A DNA stretch of 64,000 nt from Actinomyces viscosus (GCF_900637975.1 NZ_LR134477.1:1674001-1738000), one strand, 5' to 3'; shown: positions 42,233 to 53,790, numbered from the stretch's first letter. Numbers and translations: made by a program. The notes: generated by a model from the letters alone, not told the origin.

Positions 42233-44026
42233 TCAGGGCAGGGGGAAGGAGGGGTCGGTGACCTCCGAGGTGAGCACCCTCCACATCGCCCCGCGACGCT
42301 GCCAGGTCTGGCCCGCCTCATCAATGAGGATGAGGGACTCCTCGGAGCGGTCGGAGATGACGGACTGGGCCCCGCGCACCCCGATGAGCGCATTGACCGC
42401 GCCGCCGACCTGGATGAGGCGCACCTCGGGCACGCCTCCCCCCTCGGCACCGGCATCGGCCAGGACGCACACGGCATTCGGGGCGCACCAGGAGACTCCA
42501 CGTGTCCCCCCGCCACTGGCGCGAGGCATCTCCAGCGCCGGCCCGAGCCCCACGGGACGGCCGTCCTGGTGGCGGATGATGAAGGCGACGGCGACCCGGT
42601 CGTCGGCCCGGCGCACGGCGATCCGCTCAGACTCCACGGACAGGTCGAAGGCCACGATCGGGCTCTCCGGCAACCAGGACGACTCCAGAGTGGCGCGCTG
42701 ACCCGAGCCGTTGACCGCGGTGAGCTGCCCCTCGGCCAGCAACCAGGCCCATCCGTGCCGGTCGCCCATCGGAGCGCCCAGCCCGCCGGCGCCTGCGGAG
42801 GGGTCCCCCACCGAGAGGATGACGGAGGCCGACTCCTGCCCCTGAGGCAGATGCAGCAGGCTGGAGGCCGACAACGCGTAGACGGCCCCGTCCGCCCCGA
42901 GGCTCGGGCTGCGGGCCTCGCTGGTTCCCAGCACCCGGTCGGTGGCCAGCGTGATGCGCCTCGACCCGGTGCCGCGCACGACCGAGCCCTCCGACATCCC
43001 CACGATGCCGCCGACCTCCGGGGCCATCGGGGTCAGCTGCGCGGCCGCCCCGAGGTCAACCGTGCCCGCGAGCACCCGCACCCGGTCGATACCGCTGATC
43101 TGGAGGAGACTCTGCTCGATCTGGGCCACCATGAGCTGGCGGGCCTCCTCCGAGGCGGGGTCGGAGTCCGCGCTCAGGTGGACGGTCGCGGTACCCGCAT
43201 CGACGACGACGCCCCGGCTGGCGCGCTCGGCGTTGCGCGGGATGAGGTTGGAGACCCCCGACAGCCAGGCGGAGGGCCCGGACAGCAGCCCGGAGACGAG
43301 GGAGTCGGCCTGCGAGCTGCGGGGATACCACCTCAGCTCGGAGACGAACCTGGTCCGGTCCTGCGACAGGAAGGCCAGGGAGGTGACCGCGAAGTTCTGC
43401 ATGAGTCGGGAGAAGGGCAGCAGGATCCCGTGGGGCAGGCCGACGATGCGCCACTGCCCGGTGGAGTTGGTGGCCAGGGAGAACTCGCCGACATAGGTGG
43501 CCCCCTCCTGGGCGGGGGTGAAGACGCCGCGAGAGTCCAGGACCCCGACCTCACTGGAGGTCACCGTGAAGGAGCCGTCCGCAGCGACCGAGACCTGCGG
43601 CTCGGTCGATCCGCTGTAGGCGCTCACTGTCTCCAGGGGCTTCCACTGGGCGGCGGTGCGTTCGGTGAGGAACTGCTTGGCGGTGGCGAAGTCGTCGGAG
43701 AAGCCGGCGATGGCGGCGCGCAGGAAGCCGTTGACGACGTCCTCGGCGGAGTCGCCCTCCCCCGGCCCGGGCGCGGTCTCGATGAGGGCGTTGGTGTCGG
43801 AGGGGGCCACCCCGGAGCGCGTGACTCCGCTGGAGCTCGGAAGCGCCGTGCACCCGGCCAGCACGCCGGCGGCGGTGGCCGACAGCAGCCCCAGCGCGCC
43901 GCGGCGCGTCATGGGGGCCCGGGAGCTCCCGGCACTCCCGGTGCGCTCGCGGCCGGCGGTGAGGGCATCGCGGTTCAGCGGCTGACTCGCTGGCCGATTC
44001 ACTGGCTGCTTCACTGGCTGATTCAT
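42233..44026 (-). CDS. lpqB: Lipoprotein LpqB
   Basis: 597 residues. It is a cell-envelope lipoprotein that, in mycobacteria, works with the MtrAB two-component system. The lipobox LAGC places Cys59 at the mature N-terminus. TRRGALGLL just before it resembles a twin-arginine signal, so export may be Tat-dependent. GerMN- and β-propeller-like regions follow. The first 20 codons contain degenerate 12-bp repeats (NQPVKQPVNRPASQPLNRD). The start overlaps the mtrB stop (ATGA). Confidence 0.92.
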   Translation of the reverse strand: MNQPVKQPVNRPASQPLNRDALTAGRERTGSAGSSRAPMTRRGALGLLSATAAGVLAGCTALPSSSGVTRSGVAPSDTNALIETAPGPGEGDSAEDVVNGFLRAAIAGFSDDFATAKQFLTERTAAQWKPLETVSAYSGSTEPQVSVAADGSFTVTSSEVGVLDSRGVFTPAQEGATYVGEFSLATNSTGQWRIVGLPHGILLPFSRLMQNFAVTSLAFLSQDRTRFVSELRWYPRSSQADSLVSGLLSGPSAWLSGVSNLIPRNAERASRGVVVDAGTATVHLSADSDPASEEARQLMVAQIEQSLLQISGIDRVRVLAGTVDLGAAAQLTPMAPEVGGIVGMSEGSVVRGTGSRRITLATDRVLGTSEARSPSLGADGAVYALSASSLLHLPQGQESASVILSVGDPSAGAGGLGAPMGDRHGWAWLLAEGQLTAVNGSGQRATLESSWLPESPIVAFDLSVESERIAVRRADDRVAVAFIIRHQDGRPVGLGPALEMPRASGGGTRGVSWCAPNAVCVLADAGAEGGGVPEVRLIQVGGAVNALIGVRGAQSVISDRSEESLILIDEAGQTWQRRGAMWRVLTSEVTDPSFPLP

Positions 44027-45915
44027 CGGCGTCGCCCCTCCTCGTCGGCCTCTTCGGGCGTGCGGGTGGCCGGCTCCTGACCGGGCAGGACGACGACGAC
44101 ACGGCCGACGTCCTCGGTGACCGCGTCGTGGCTCTCCCCGGCCAGGGGGATGTCGCCCAGGACGACGCTCTGGCGCGCCCGGCGCGTGGCCGGGGCCGGC
44201 CCCAGCGGGCCGACCGGGGAGAAGGACGACTCCTCATCGGCGGGGATACCGGCCCGGGCCACCGCCGGCGCGTCCTGCGGAACGAGCTCAAGAGGCCCGG
44301 GGCCGCTCAGCCGGCCGGGGCCGCCGTCGTCCCCCTGGGTGCGGGGCAGAACCAGCAAGAAGGAGGCGCCGTCGGCCGGCCACCCCCAGGCCGACAGGCG
44401 ACCGCCGTGCAGGCGGGCGTCCTCCATGGCGATGGACAGTCCCAGGCCGGTTCCGCCCAGGCTGCGCTTGCGCGAGGGATCGGCGCGGTAGAAGCGGTCG
44501 AAGACCTTGGTGACGACGTCGGGGCTCATGCCGATCCCGTGGTCGCGCACCCGCACCGCCACCGCGTCGTCGTCCACGGCGACGGTGACGTCCAGCGGCT
44601 TGCCCTCGCCGTGCTCGAGCGCGTTGACCACGAGGTTGCGGATGATGCGCTCGACCCTGGTGACGTCGACCTCGGCGGTGGCCGGCTCCTCGGGCAGGTG
44701 GAGGCGCAGCTCGGTCCCGGTGGCGTCGAAGTGGAACTGGGTGGTCTCGACGACGGTGTCGACCACCTGGGCGAGGTCGACCTCCTCCAGGCGCAGCTTG
44801 ACGTTGCCGGAGTCGATGCGGGAGATGTCCAGCAGGTCGGTGAGCATGGTCTCGAAACGGTCCACCGAGCTGGACAGCACCTGGATGGAGCGCAGGGCGA
44901 AGGGATCGGAGATCTCCTCGCGCGCGTCCTGGATCTGCTCGGTGGCCAGGCGGATGGAGGCCAGCGGGGTGCGCAGCTCGTGGGAGACGTCGGAGACGAA
45001 GAGGCGCTGCACCTTGGACAGGGACTCCAGCCTCTCGATCTGGTCCTCCAGCGAGGTCGCCATGTGGTTGAAGGACCTGGCCAGGGTGGAGATCTCATCC
45101 TCCCCCTCGATGCTCAGCCGCTCGGCCAGAAGACCGGAGGCCAGGCGCTCGGCGGCCCGCGCGGTGTGCCGCACGGGGCTGAGCACCCAGCGGGTGAAGG
45201 CCCACACCACGACGATGAGGATGGCCAGGAACCCCAGGCCGCCGATGGTGATGTTGCGCGACGCCAGGGAGACGATGCGCTGCTCACTGGCCAGGCTGTA
45301 GACGAGGTAGAGGTCGTACTCCCCGGCCAGGGGCAGGCTCACCCGGGTCCCCACGATGAGCCCCGGATCGGTGCCCCCCTCGTCGTTGGGGACGGCCACC
45401 GACTGCCAGTACTGCGAGCGGGCCCCGCCCTCGTCGAGCGCCTGGGACATCTCGTCGGTGATGAGGGAGCGCAGGCGGGTGTCGGTCTCCAGGTCGTTGA
45501 CCACCGTCGTCGAGGTCTCCTCATCATTGCGCAGCATGAGGACGCCCACCCCGCCCGAGGAGGAGATCGAGTCCTTGGCCCCGTTGACCTGCTGCTCCGC
45601 GGTGGCGGAGACCTCGTCAACGGTGACGGCGGTGGTGGAGTCGAACTCGGCCTGGGCGACGCTGGCACGCAGCGCGGCATCGGCGAGAATGACGTCGCGC
45701 TGGTCAGCGAACACCTCCGACCTGATCCGGTCGGTTACGAAGGTCAGCAGCAGCACGATGAGAAGCAGGCCGATGACGGTGGCGGTGCACACCATGCGCA
45801 CCTCGAGGCTACGGCGCAGCAGCCCCGGCAGGGGAAGACGCCGAACGACTCGTTCCTCCGCAGTGCCCACCGATGGTCCCATCGACGTGCCCACTGAATT
45901 ACGCATCGGGTTCAT
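44023..45915 (-). CDS. mtrB: Sensor histidine kinase MtrB
   Basis: 630 residues from the ATG at 45915; starts at 45972 (GTG, overlapping mtrA) and 45906 are possible. It has two membrane helices (about 42-62 and 223-243), an extracytoplasmic sensor, a HAMP region, HisKA with His312 in SHELRTPLASIRLA, and the HATPase motifs N-box (NALEHGEG), DHGIGM and GGTGLGLSI. MtrB phosphorylates MtrA to couple cell division and wall metabolism. An internal TACAAT (45919-45914) lies 7 nt before the ATG at 45906. Confidence 0.93.
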   Translation of the reverse strand: MNPMRNSVGTSMGPSVGTAEERVVRRLPLPGLLRRSLEVRMVCTATVIGLLLIVLLLTFVTDRIRSEVFADQRDVILADAALRASVAQAEFDSTTAVTVDEVSATAEQQVNGAKDSISSSGGVGVLMLRNDEETSTTVVNDLETDTRLRSLITDEMSQALDEGGARSQYWQSVAVPNDEGGTDPGLIVGTRVSLPLAGEYDLYLVYSLASEQRIVSLASRNITIGGLGFLAILIVVVWAFTRWVLSPVRHTARAAERLASGLLAERLSIEGEDEISTLARSFNHMATSLEDQIERLESLSKVQRLFVSDVSHELRTPLASIRLATEQIQDAREEISDPFALRSIQVLSSSVDRFETMLTDLLDISRIDSGNVKLRLEEVDLAQVVDTVVETTQFHFDATGTELRLHLPEEPATAEVDVTRVERIIRNLVVNALEHGEGKPLDVTVAVDDDAVAVRVRDHGIGMSPDVVTKVFDRFYRADPSRKRSLGGTGLGLSIAMEDARLHGGRLSAWGWPADGASFLLVLPRTQGDDGGPGRLSGPGPLELVPQDAPAVARAGIPADEESSFSPVGPLGPAPATRRARQSVVLGDIPLAGESHDAVTEDVGRVVVVLPGQEPATRTPEEADEEGRRR

Positions 45916-45919
45916 TGTA
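45907..45919 (-). promoter_or_regulatory. Possible internal leaderless promoter for mtrB
   Basis: TACAAT differs from TATAAT at one base and lies 7 nt before the ATG at 45906. No clear -35 was seen. Confidence 0.35.
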
Positions 45920-45940
45920 GGGCGCCCGATGCGCCGTCGC

Positions 45941-46621
45941 TCACGCGGATTCGCCGACCCTGTAGCCGACACCGCGCACCGTCACCACGATCGAGGGGCG
46001 CTCAGGGTCCTTCTCGATCTTGGCCCGCAGGCGCTGGACGTGGACATTGACCAGGCGGGTGTCGGCCGGGTGCTGGTAGCCCCACACCTGACTGAGCAGC
46101 TCCTCGCGAGTGAAGACCTTCCACGGCGAGCGGGCCAGGGTCACCAGCAGCTCGAACTCCAGGGGCGTCAGGGCGATGACCGTCTCGCCGCGCTTGACCT
46201 GGTGACCGGCGACGTCGATGTCGAGGTCCCCGGCGCGCACGTGCTCAGCCGCCCCCGGGTTGGTGCGGCGCAGACGGGTGGAGACGCGGGCCAGCAGCTC
46301 CTTGGACTTGAAGGGCTTGGTCACGTAGTCGTCCGCGCCGGCCTCCAGACCGGCGACGACGTCCTGGGTGTCGGTGCGCGCGGTCAGCATGATGATCGGT
46401 ACGTCGGACTCGGAGCGGATGAGCCGGCAGATCTCGACGCCGTCGAGCCCCGGCAGCATGAGGTCGAGAAGGACGAGGTCGGGGTTGACCTCGTGGAAGG
46501 CGTCCAGGGCCTTGGCCCCGTCATGACAAAGGGTGGGCGTGTAGCTCTCCGACTCCAGCATGATGCCGATCATCTCGGCCAGGGATGCATCGTCGTCGAC
46601 GACCAGAATGCGCGTGCTCAT
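45941..46621 (-). CDS. mtrA: Response regulator MtrA
   Basis: 226 residues from the ATG at 46621. The receiver domain (RILVVDDDASLAEMIG, phospho-Asp53 in LVLLDLMLPG) is followed by an OmpR/PhoB winged helix (LTPLEFELLVTLAR, NVHVQRLRAKIEKDPE). MtrA is an essential regulator of cell division and wall genes in mycobacteria. The ATG begins the conserved MSTRILVVDDD; an earlier in-frame start at 46654 adds a non-conserved extension. CAAGAT lies 7 nt before it. Confidence 0.96.
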   Translation of the reverse strand: MSTRILVVDDDASLAEMIGIMLESESYTPTLCHDGAKALDAFHEVNPDLVLLDLMLPGLDGVEICRLIRSESDVPIIMLTARTDTQDVVAGLEAGADDYVTKPFKSKELLARVSTRLRRTNPGAAEHVRAGDLDIDVAGHQVKRGETVIALTPLEFELLVTLARSPWKVFTREELLSQVWGYQHPADTRLVNVHVQRLRAKIEKDPERPSIVVTVRGVGYRVGESA

Positions 46622-46891
46622 AGCCCGTATCTTGGCATGAGCCCCAGGACCCAAGGGACATCTGGGATACCGAGATGGCGTTCACAGTTCCCTCAGGAAC
46701 TTAAGAGAATCCCTTCAGTTACGGGAAAAATACGGCACAAGTGCGCGCAGAAACCGGAATTATTGCGGCCAAACCGTGATCTTCCAGCCGGCTCTCGAGC
46801 ACGGCTGGGCCCGCCCCGGGAAGGGGAGAGCAACCCGACGGCACGACGATTTCCTCCTCCAGGGGGAGAGCGCAGCGACGTCGTCGCGTGA

Positions 46892-46903
46892 CAGCATGGG
46901 CTT
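46892..46903 (+). promoter_or_regulatory. Putative leaderless promoter of the 46.9 kb membrane gene
   Basis: CAGCAT (46892-46897) ends 6 nt before the ATG at 46904. Confidence 0.35.
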
Positions 46904-48307
46904 ATGAGCACCGACTCCCACCCCGACGACATCCACCCGAGCGACGAGACGGACCGTGAGGCCCCCGCCGCCTCCGGTGACGGCTTCGTCGGAGGAGACC
47001 AGGACGGATGGCAGGCCCCCGACGCCGGGGCGTTCACAGGCACCTCGCCCTACCCCTATCCGAGCCAGGGCTCACCGCAGGGATCCCCGTATCCCGGCTA
47101 CGGCAGCTATCAGACGCCACCGGTCGGCCAGCCCGGCTCAACGCCCGGGTACCCGCCCTACGGCGGCCAACCGGGTTACGAGGCGTACGGCGGCGGCCAG
47201 GGGCCCGGCAACCCGGCCGCCGCCGGCTACGGCCCCGGCTACACCCCCTACCCCGGCGCTCCCGGGGGTCCCGGCGCCTCCGGGGACCCGGGGTACGGGG
47301 GCTACGCATCGGTCCTGGCACCCAAGCCCTCGATCATCCCGCTGCGACCGCTGTCCGTCGGGGAGATCCTGGGCGGTGCCTTCGAGTCCCTGCGGGCCAA
47401 CCCCAAGGCGATGTTCGTTCCCTCGCTCGTGGTGATGAGCATCGTGGGCCTGATCTCCGCCGGCGGCTTCGCCTTCTTCCTCTCCCGGCTCAACCTGCCG
47501 GGCGTCACCACCTCGGGAGAGCTCACTGACGCCGAGGTCGACGCCAACGTCGATCGGATCGAGTCCTCGATAGCGGGCCTGATCGCCCAGTACAGCCTGA
47601 CCATCGTGCTGGTGGTGCTCGCCGCCTCGATTCTCACCGGTCTGCTCATCGTGACCGTCTCACGCACCATCCTGGGCCGCAAGGCGTCCCTGAGCGACGT
47701 GTGGCAACGGACCAAGCCGCGTGTCTGGGCGCTCATCGGCCAGTCGATCATCATCCAGCTCATCCTCGGCGTCGCGACCGCGGTCCTCACCGCGATCGGG
47801 GTCGGCGTCTTCTGGCTGGCTCTGGGCAGTACATTTGGGGACAGTAGCGACGATGCCTCCGTCGGGCTCATCGTCCTGGCCATTCTGGGCGCCGTGGTGC
47901 TGATCGTCGCGCTCATGCTGGCGCTCTTCGCCCTGAGCTGCAAGCTGAGCCTGGCGCCCGCGGCCCTCGTCCTGGAGAACATCGGCGTCTTCGAGGGGAT
48001 CTCCCGCTCCTGGACGCTGACGCGCGGCTACTTCTGGAGAGTTGTCGGCATTCGGGTGCTCTCAACGATCATTGTCGGCGTCACCTCCTGGGCGGCCTCC
48101 TCCGCGCTGAGCGCACTGACCCAGGGCCTGGCCCTGCTGGCCCCCAACGCCATGATCGCCGTCATGATCGGATCCATTCTCGTCTCCAGCCTCATCCAGG
48201 CCGTCACCATGCCCTTCGACTCCGCCGTGGTCGCTCTCATCTACACCGACCTGAGAATGCGCTCGGAGGGCCTGGATGTGGAGCTCCGACGCGCCGCCGG
48301 GGTGTGA
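46904..48307 (+). CDS. Pro/Gly/Tyr-rich multi-helix membrane protein
   Basis: 467 residues. The first ~140 are low-complexity Pro/Gly/Tyr/Ser (YPYPSQGSPQGSPYPGYG). The rest has six hydrophobic helices, with SVGEILGGAFESLRANPKAM and LENIGVFEGISRSWTLTRGY resembling the membrane domain of glycerophosphodiester phosphodiesterase-like actinobacterial proteins. No catalytic domain is attached. It begins a run with DUF4129, DUF4350, MoxR and DUF58 genes and is probably envelope-related. Confidence 0.75.
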   Translation: MSTDSHPDDIHPSDETDREAPAASGDGFVGGDQDGWQAPDAGAFTGTSPYPYPSQGSPQGSPYPGYGSYQTPPVGQPGSTPGYPPYGGQPGYEAYGGGQGPGNPAAAGYGPGYTPYPGAPGGPGASGDPGYGGYASVLAPKPSIIPLRPLSVGEILGGAFESLRANPKAMFVPSLVVMSIVGLISAGGFAFFLSRLNLPGVTTSGELTDAEVDANVDRIESSIAGLIAQYSLTIVLVVLAASILTGLLIVTVSRTILGRKASLSDVWQRTKPRVWALIGQSIIIQLILGVATAVLTAIGVGVFWLALGSTFGDSSDDASVGLIVLAILGAVVLIVALMLALFALSCKLSLAPAALVLENIGVFEGISRSWTLTRGYFWRVVGIRVLSTIIVGVTSWAASSALSALTQGLALLAPNAMIAVMIGSILVSSLIQAVTMPFDSAVVALIYTDLRMRSEGLDVELRRAAGV

Positions 48308-48314
48308 CCCGCCC

Positions 48315-49079
48315 GTGCTTCGTGTCGACCCTTCCGCGAGCCCCACCGTGTCATCTCCAGGTTCTCTGCGCCGCGCCGCCGTCGGGGCGGCCTGCGCCAC
48401 CGGCGCACTCGCCGCCAAGGCACCGGCGACCCCCGACGCCGAGGAGGCCCGACAGGCCGCGAGCAAGGAGCTCTCCCGCCCGGTCTACCACGAGCAGCCC
48501 GACCTGTGGGACCGGATCTGGGACTGGATCCTGGATCATCTCGACACCGGCAGCATGGTCCCCGGAGTCCCCTCCTGGGTATCGACGACGATCGTCGTCA
48601 TCGTCACCGCCGTCGTCATCGCGCTGCTGATCCTCCTGCTCACCAAGATCTCCTCGGCGCGCCGGGTGGTGACACCGTCGCTGTCGGTGCTCACCGACGA
48701 CCGCGACGCCGCCACCCTGACCCGGGCGGCGGATGAGGCCGCCGAGCAGGCCGACTTCACCACCGCCGTCGTCGAGCGCTTCCGCGCCATCATCCGCTCC
48801 CTCGACGAACGCGGGATCATCGACGAGTACCCGGGCATGACCGCCCTGGAGGCCGCCGCCCTGACTCACCAGGCCCTCGGCGAGCACCGGATCGTGCCCG
48901 CGCTGCACGAGGCGGCGCACCTGTTCGACGCCGTCCTCTACGGTCGGGTGATCCCCACCAGCTCCCAGGACCAGCAGATGCGCGATCTCGCCGACCAGAT
49001 GGCCACGGTGACACGCCCCACGAGGCACGACAGGGCCGTCGTCGAGCCCGCTGCGGCGGTTCCGGGGGCGCCCGCATGA
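48315..49079 (+). CDS. DUF4129 domain protein
   Basis: 254 residues from the GTG at 48315, 8 nt after the previous stop; starts at 48276 and 48348 are possible. A signal-like Ala-rich N-terminus, one membrane helix (TTIVVIVTAVVIALLILLL) and the C-terminal DUF4129 helical part (VVERFRAIIRSLDERGI, GMTALEAAALTHQ) are visible. DUF4129 genes travel with MoxR and DUF58 genes. The stop overlaps the next start (ATGA). Confidence 0.75.
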   Translation: MLRVDPSASPTVSSPGSLRRAAVGAACATGALAAKAPATPDAEEARQAASKELSRPVYHEQPDLWDRIWDWILDHLDTGSMVPGVPSWVSTTIVVIVTAVVIALLILLLTKISSARRVVTPSLSVLTDDRDAATLTRAADEAAEQADFTTAVVERFRAIIRSLDERGIIDEYPGMTALEAAALTHQALGEHRIVPALHEAAHLFDAVLYGRVIPTSSQDQQMRDLADQMATVTRPTRHDRAVVEPAAAVPGAPA

Positions 49080-50274
49080 GCACCCCCCTGCAGACCTCCC
49101 CGCCGGGCCCGTCCCAGACGGGTGACCTCGGCGACCAGGTGACGAATCCGCGCTGGTCCCAGCGCTGGCGCCGGTGGCGCCCGGTCCTCATCGCCCTGGC
49201 CCTCATGCTCGTCCCCACGCTCATCACCCTGTGGACCCGCCCCATCACCTCCACGACTCCGTTGGCCATCGACAACCCCAAGGACTCGGGCACGATGGCG
49301 ATCGCCGAGCTGCTGCGCCATGAGGGGATCTCCGTGAGCAAGACGGGCAGCGTCTCCGAGGCGGTGAAGGCGAGCGGGAGCGGGACCACCATCGCCGTGG
49401 TCAACGCCGACCGTCTCAGTCAGAAGAACAGGCAGGCCCTGGCCCAGGCGGGCGGGGACGTCGTCATCGTCGGCGCCAAGGGCGGCAGCGACGCCCTGAA
49501 GGGGCTGACGGACATGGCCAGCAAGGGCACCGCGGCACCCAGCTCCACCAACCTGACACCGCAGTGCGACGACACCGACGCCCAGGCCGCCCAGAACCTG
49601 GCCGGCACGCACGCCTCGGTGTCACTTAACGACGACGCCGACGCCGTCGGCTGCTTCCCCGTGAGCGAGGACCGTTACGCCTACGCCACCGACACCCTGC
49701 CCAGCGGAGCCACGCTGCGCGTCCTGCCCGACCCCGGTCCGCTCACCAACGCGCACCTCGCCCAGGAGGGGAACGCGGCCCTGGGCGTGCGCGCACTGGG
49801 CCACCACAATCGCCTCCTGTGGCTGGACGGAAGCCGGCTCGAGACCCCCACCGTGTGGAACTCACCGTCCACACCCACCTGGCTGCCGGTCCTCATCCTC
49901 CAGCTCCTCGTCATGGCCGGGGTTCTGGCGATCGTCCAGGGGCGTCGCTTCGGCCGCATCATGAGCGAGGAGCTGCCCGTCGTCGTACGCTCCACCGAGA
50001 CCACGCAGGCGCGCGGACGCCTCTACCGCCAGGGCTCGGACCGCCCTCGGGCGGCCGAGGCCCTGCGCTCGGGTACCGCGCTGCGTCTGGGCGCGGCCCT
50101 GGGACTGCCCCCCGGGACCTCGCGCCGCGACGTGATAGCCGCCGTTGCCCAGGCCTCCGGCACCGACCCCGCCACGGTGGACTCTCTTCTCTACGGCCCG
50201 TCACCGAGCAGTGACCGGGCCCTGGCCACCCTGGCAGTTCAGCTCGACCAACTCGAGAGCGAGGTTCACTCCGC

Positions 50275-50278
<4 letters not shown>
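49076..50278 (+). CDS. DUF4350 domain membrane protein
   Basis: 400 residues. A first helix (VLIALALMLVPTLITLW) precedes a GATase-like extracytoplasmic region (DSGTMAIAELLRHEGISV, VVIVGAKGGSDALK) and a second helix (LPVLILQLLVMAGVLAIV). The C-terminus (SAALRLG-type, SRRDVIAAVAQASG) is cytoplasmic. DUF4350 proteins are standard partners of MoxR/DUF58. ATGA overlaps join it to both neighbours. Confidence 0.82.
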
Positions 50279-51411
<1,133 letters not shown>

Positions 51412-51475
51412 GGCACCGGCCGGCGACGACCGAGACACCCGACCGATCACCTGACCGACTCACGACAGGAGTGGC

Positions 51476-52768
51476 ATGTTCCTGACGATGCGCGCCGTGT
51501 GGGCGCTGCTTCCGGGGATCGCCCTGGTCCTCATCGCGCCTCGCCCGGCGACCGTGCTGGCCTGGGCCGGCGCCGTCCTGCTCCTCGTCGTGATCGACGT
51601 CGTCTACGCGCCCTCGTCCCGTCTGCTGCGGGCCTCACGGGCAGTGGGCCACGGGGTGCGGCTGGGCGAGTCGATCACCTCGACGCTGACGCTCACCAAC
51701 ACCGGACGGCGCACGGTCCGGCTCCTGCTGCGCGACGCCTGGCCCCCCAGCGCGGGAGCGACCAACGAGCGCGGGAGGATGACCATTCCACCGGCTCAGC
51801 GCCGTCGTCATTCCACGGTGCTCACGCCCCGACGCCGGGGGGATCGCCACGCCGGGCCGCTGACCGTCCGGGTCACCGGTCCTCTGGGCATCGCGGGCCG
51901 GCAGGCCTCCCTGGACGTCCCGGCCACCGTCCGGGTCCTGCCGGCCTTCCGCTCACGCCGGCACCTGCACTCGCGCCTGGCCCGTCTGCGGGAGATGGAT
52001 GGACGCAGCGCGGTCATGGTGCGAGGCGAGGGGACCGAGTTCGACTCCCTGCGCGAGTACGTCGTCGGGGACGACGTGCGCTCCATCGACTGGCGCTCCA
52101 CCGCCCGTCGCGGCGAGGTGCTGGTACGCACCTGGCGTCCGGAGCGGGACCGGCGCGTCCTCATCATCATCGACTCGGGCCGACTGTCGGCGGCCCGCCT
52201 GGAAGACGCCCCTCGGCTCGATGCCCAGATCGAGGCGACCCTGCTGCTGGCCGCACTGGCCTCACGCGCCGGCGACCGGGTCGACGTCCTGGCCATGGAC
52301 GACGCCGTGCGCGCCCAGGTACGGGGCAGCACGGGACCGGTGCTCATGACGGCGCTGGCCGAGCACCTGACGGATGTGGAGCCGCGTCTGACCGAGCTCG
52401 ACTGGACGCTCCTGGCCTCCCGGGTGCGCGCGGTGGTCTCGCAGCGGGCTCTGGTGGTGGTCATCTCCGCCCTGGACGGCAGCGGAGGGGACGCGGCGAT
52501 GATCCGCACGCTGGCGGCACTGGCCCGCGATCACACGGTCGTCCTCGCCTCAGCGCTGGATCCCGAGCTGGAGGAGCTGCGGGCCCAGCGTGACGACGCC
52601 GACTCCGTGTACGTGGCCGCGTCGGCGGAGAAGGACCTGGTGGAGCTCGACGCCGTGCGCCGACGTCTGCGCCGCGGCGGGGTGGAGGTCGTCGAGGCTC
52701 CTGATCAGGGGCTCGCCCCGGCTCTGGCCGACTGCTACCTGGAGCTCAAGGCGGCGGGGCGGCTGTGA
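51476..52768 (+). CDS. DUF58 domain protein
   Basis: 430 residues, ATG behind AGGAG. Two membrane helices at the N-terminus precede the conserved DUF58 region (FDSLREYVVGDDVRSIDWRS, then RDRRVLIIIDSGR), which has a VWA-like fold and often lacks a full MIDAS. It is the usual partner of the MoxR ATPase encoded 64 bp upstream. Function in envelope assembly or stress is likely but unproven. Confidence 0.88.
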   Translation: MFLTMRAVWALLPGIALVLIAPRPATVLAWAGAVLLLVVIDVVYAPSSRLLRASRAVGHGVRLGESITSTLTLTNTGRRTVRLLLRDAWPPSAGATNERGRMTIPPAQRRRHSTVLTPRRRGDRHAGPLTVRVTGPLGIAGRQASLDVPATVRVLPAFRSRRHLHSRLARLREMDGRSAVMVRGEGTEFDSLREYVVGDDVRSIDWRSTARRGEVLVRTWRPERDRRVLIIIDSGRLSAARLEDAPRLDAQIEATLLLAALASRAGDRVDVLAMDDAVRAQVRGSTGPVLMTALAEHLTDVEPRLTELDWTLLASRVRAVVSQRALVVVISALDGSGGDAAMIRTLAALARDHTVVLASALDPELEELRAQRDDADSVYVAASAEKDLVELDAVRRRLRRGGVEVVEAPDQGLAPALADCYLELKAAGRL

Positions 52769-52794
52769 TGCTGAGACACCCTGCGGCGCCGGGT

Positions 52795-53790
52795 TCAGCC
52801 GGCCTCGGGCTGGACGTATCCGGCCTCGTTATCCTCAAGGTCTCCCGTGGCTCCTGCGGCGACGGCGGAGCGCCCCAGGATGAGCGTGTACGCCCACAAC
52901 AGCGCCAGCGCGCCGGCTCCGATGATGATCTTGACCGCCCAGGGAATGGGGGCCGGGGTCACGAAGGCCTCGATGAGGCCGGCGACGGCCAGGGCGCCGG
53001 TCAGGCCCACGGCCACCGTGATGAGGGCTCGCCCTTCCGTGGCCAGGGCCGCAAAGCGGCTGCGAGGGCCGGGGACCAGCATGGTCCAGAACAGCTTGAG
53101 GCCGGCGGCGCCCGCGACGAAGATGCAGGTCAGCTCCAGCAGCCCGTGAGGCGAGATGAGGGAGAGGAACACCCCGAGCGCGTCGTGGTCGGCCATGACC
53201 GCCCCGGCCCGTCCCAGAACGACGGCGTTGGCGTAGAGCATGTAGAGCGGCAGGACCCCGGTGATTCCGCCGGCCACGCAGATCGCCGCGATACGGGCGT
53301 TGTTGGTCCACACCTGGGCGGCGAACTCGGAGGCGGAGTAGGTGGAGTAGTAGGACTCGAAGGCCTCGTGGGCGTAGCGGTCCAGCTCCTCGGGGCTTCC
53401 CAGGGCGGCCATGGCCTCCGGGCTGTGCAGGGTCCACACCCCCACCACCAGCGCCAGGGCGATCTCGACGACCATGACCCCGCAGGTCCACCAGCGGATC
53501 CGGTAGAGGGCCGCCGGCACGGCCTGAAGCACGAACCGGCGCATCGAGTGGGTCCTGACCTCCCGGGTCCCGGTCAGGCGGCCGCGAGCCGTCGCCACCC
53601 GGGAGGAGAGCTCGGCGACCAGCTGCGGATCCGGTGCCGCCGAACGCACCCGCGACAGGTGGCGGGCACAGGTGCGGTAGAGGGACACGAGCTCGTCGGT
53701 CTCAGCGCCGCTGAGGTGGCGACGCCCTACGAGCACGTCGAGGCGTTCCCACTGATCACGGTGCGCAGCAGCGAAGGCATCAAGATCCAC
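52795..53790 (-). CDS. SpoIIM-like membrane protein
   Basis: 331 residues from the GTG at 53790. A cytoplasmic N-terminal helical part (VSLYRTCARHLSRVRSA) is followed by a SpoIIM-type membrane region with several helices (GLLELTCIFVAGAAGLKLFW, ALLWAYTLILGRSAV). In actinobacteria it pairs with an RDD gene and MoxR/DUF58 clusters and is not specific to sporulation. CAGACT lies 6 nt before the GTG. The start is only 14 bp from the divergent RDD start. Confidence 0.85.
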   Translation of the reverse strand: MDLDAFAAAHRDQWERLDVLVGRRHLSGAETDELVSLYRTCARHLSRVRSAAPDPQLVAELSSRVATARGRLTGTREVRTHSMRRFVLQAVPAALYRIRWWTCGVMVVEIALALVVGVWTLHSPEAMAALGSPEELDRYAHEAFESYYSTYSASEFAAQVWTNNARIAAICVAGGITGVLPLYMLYANAVVLGRAGAVMADHDALGVFLSLISPHGLLELTCIFVAGAAGLKLFWTMLVPGPRSRFAALATEGRALITVAVGLTGALAVAGLIEAFVTPAPIPWAVKIIIGAGALALLWAYTLILGRSAVAAGATGDLEDNEAGYVQPEAG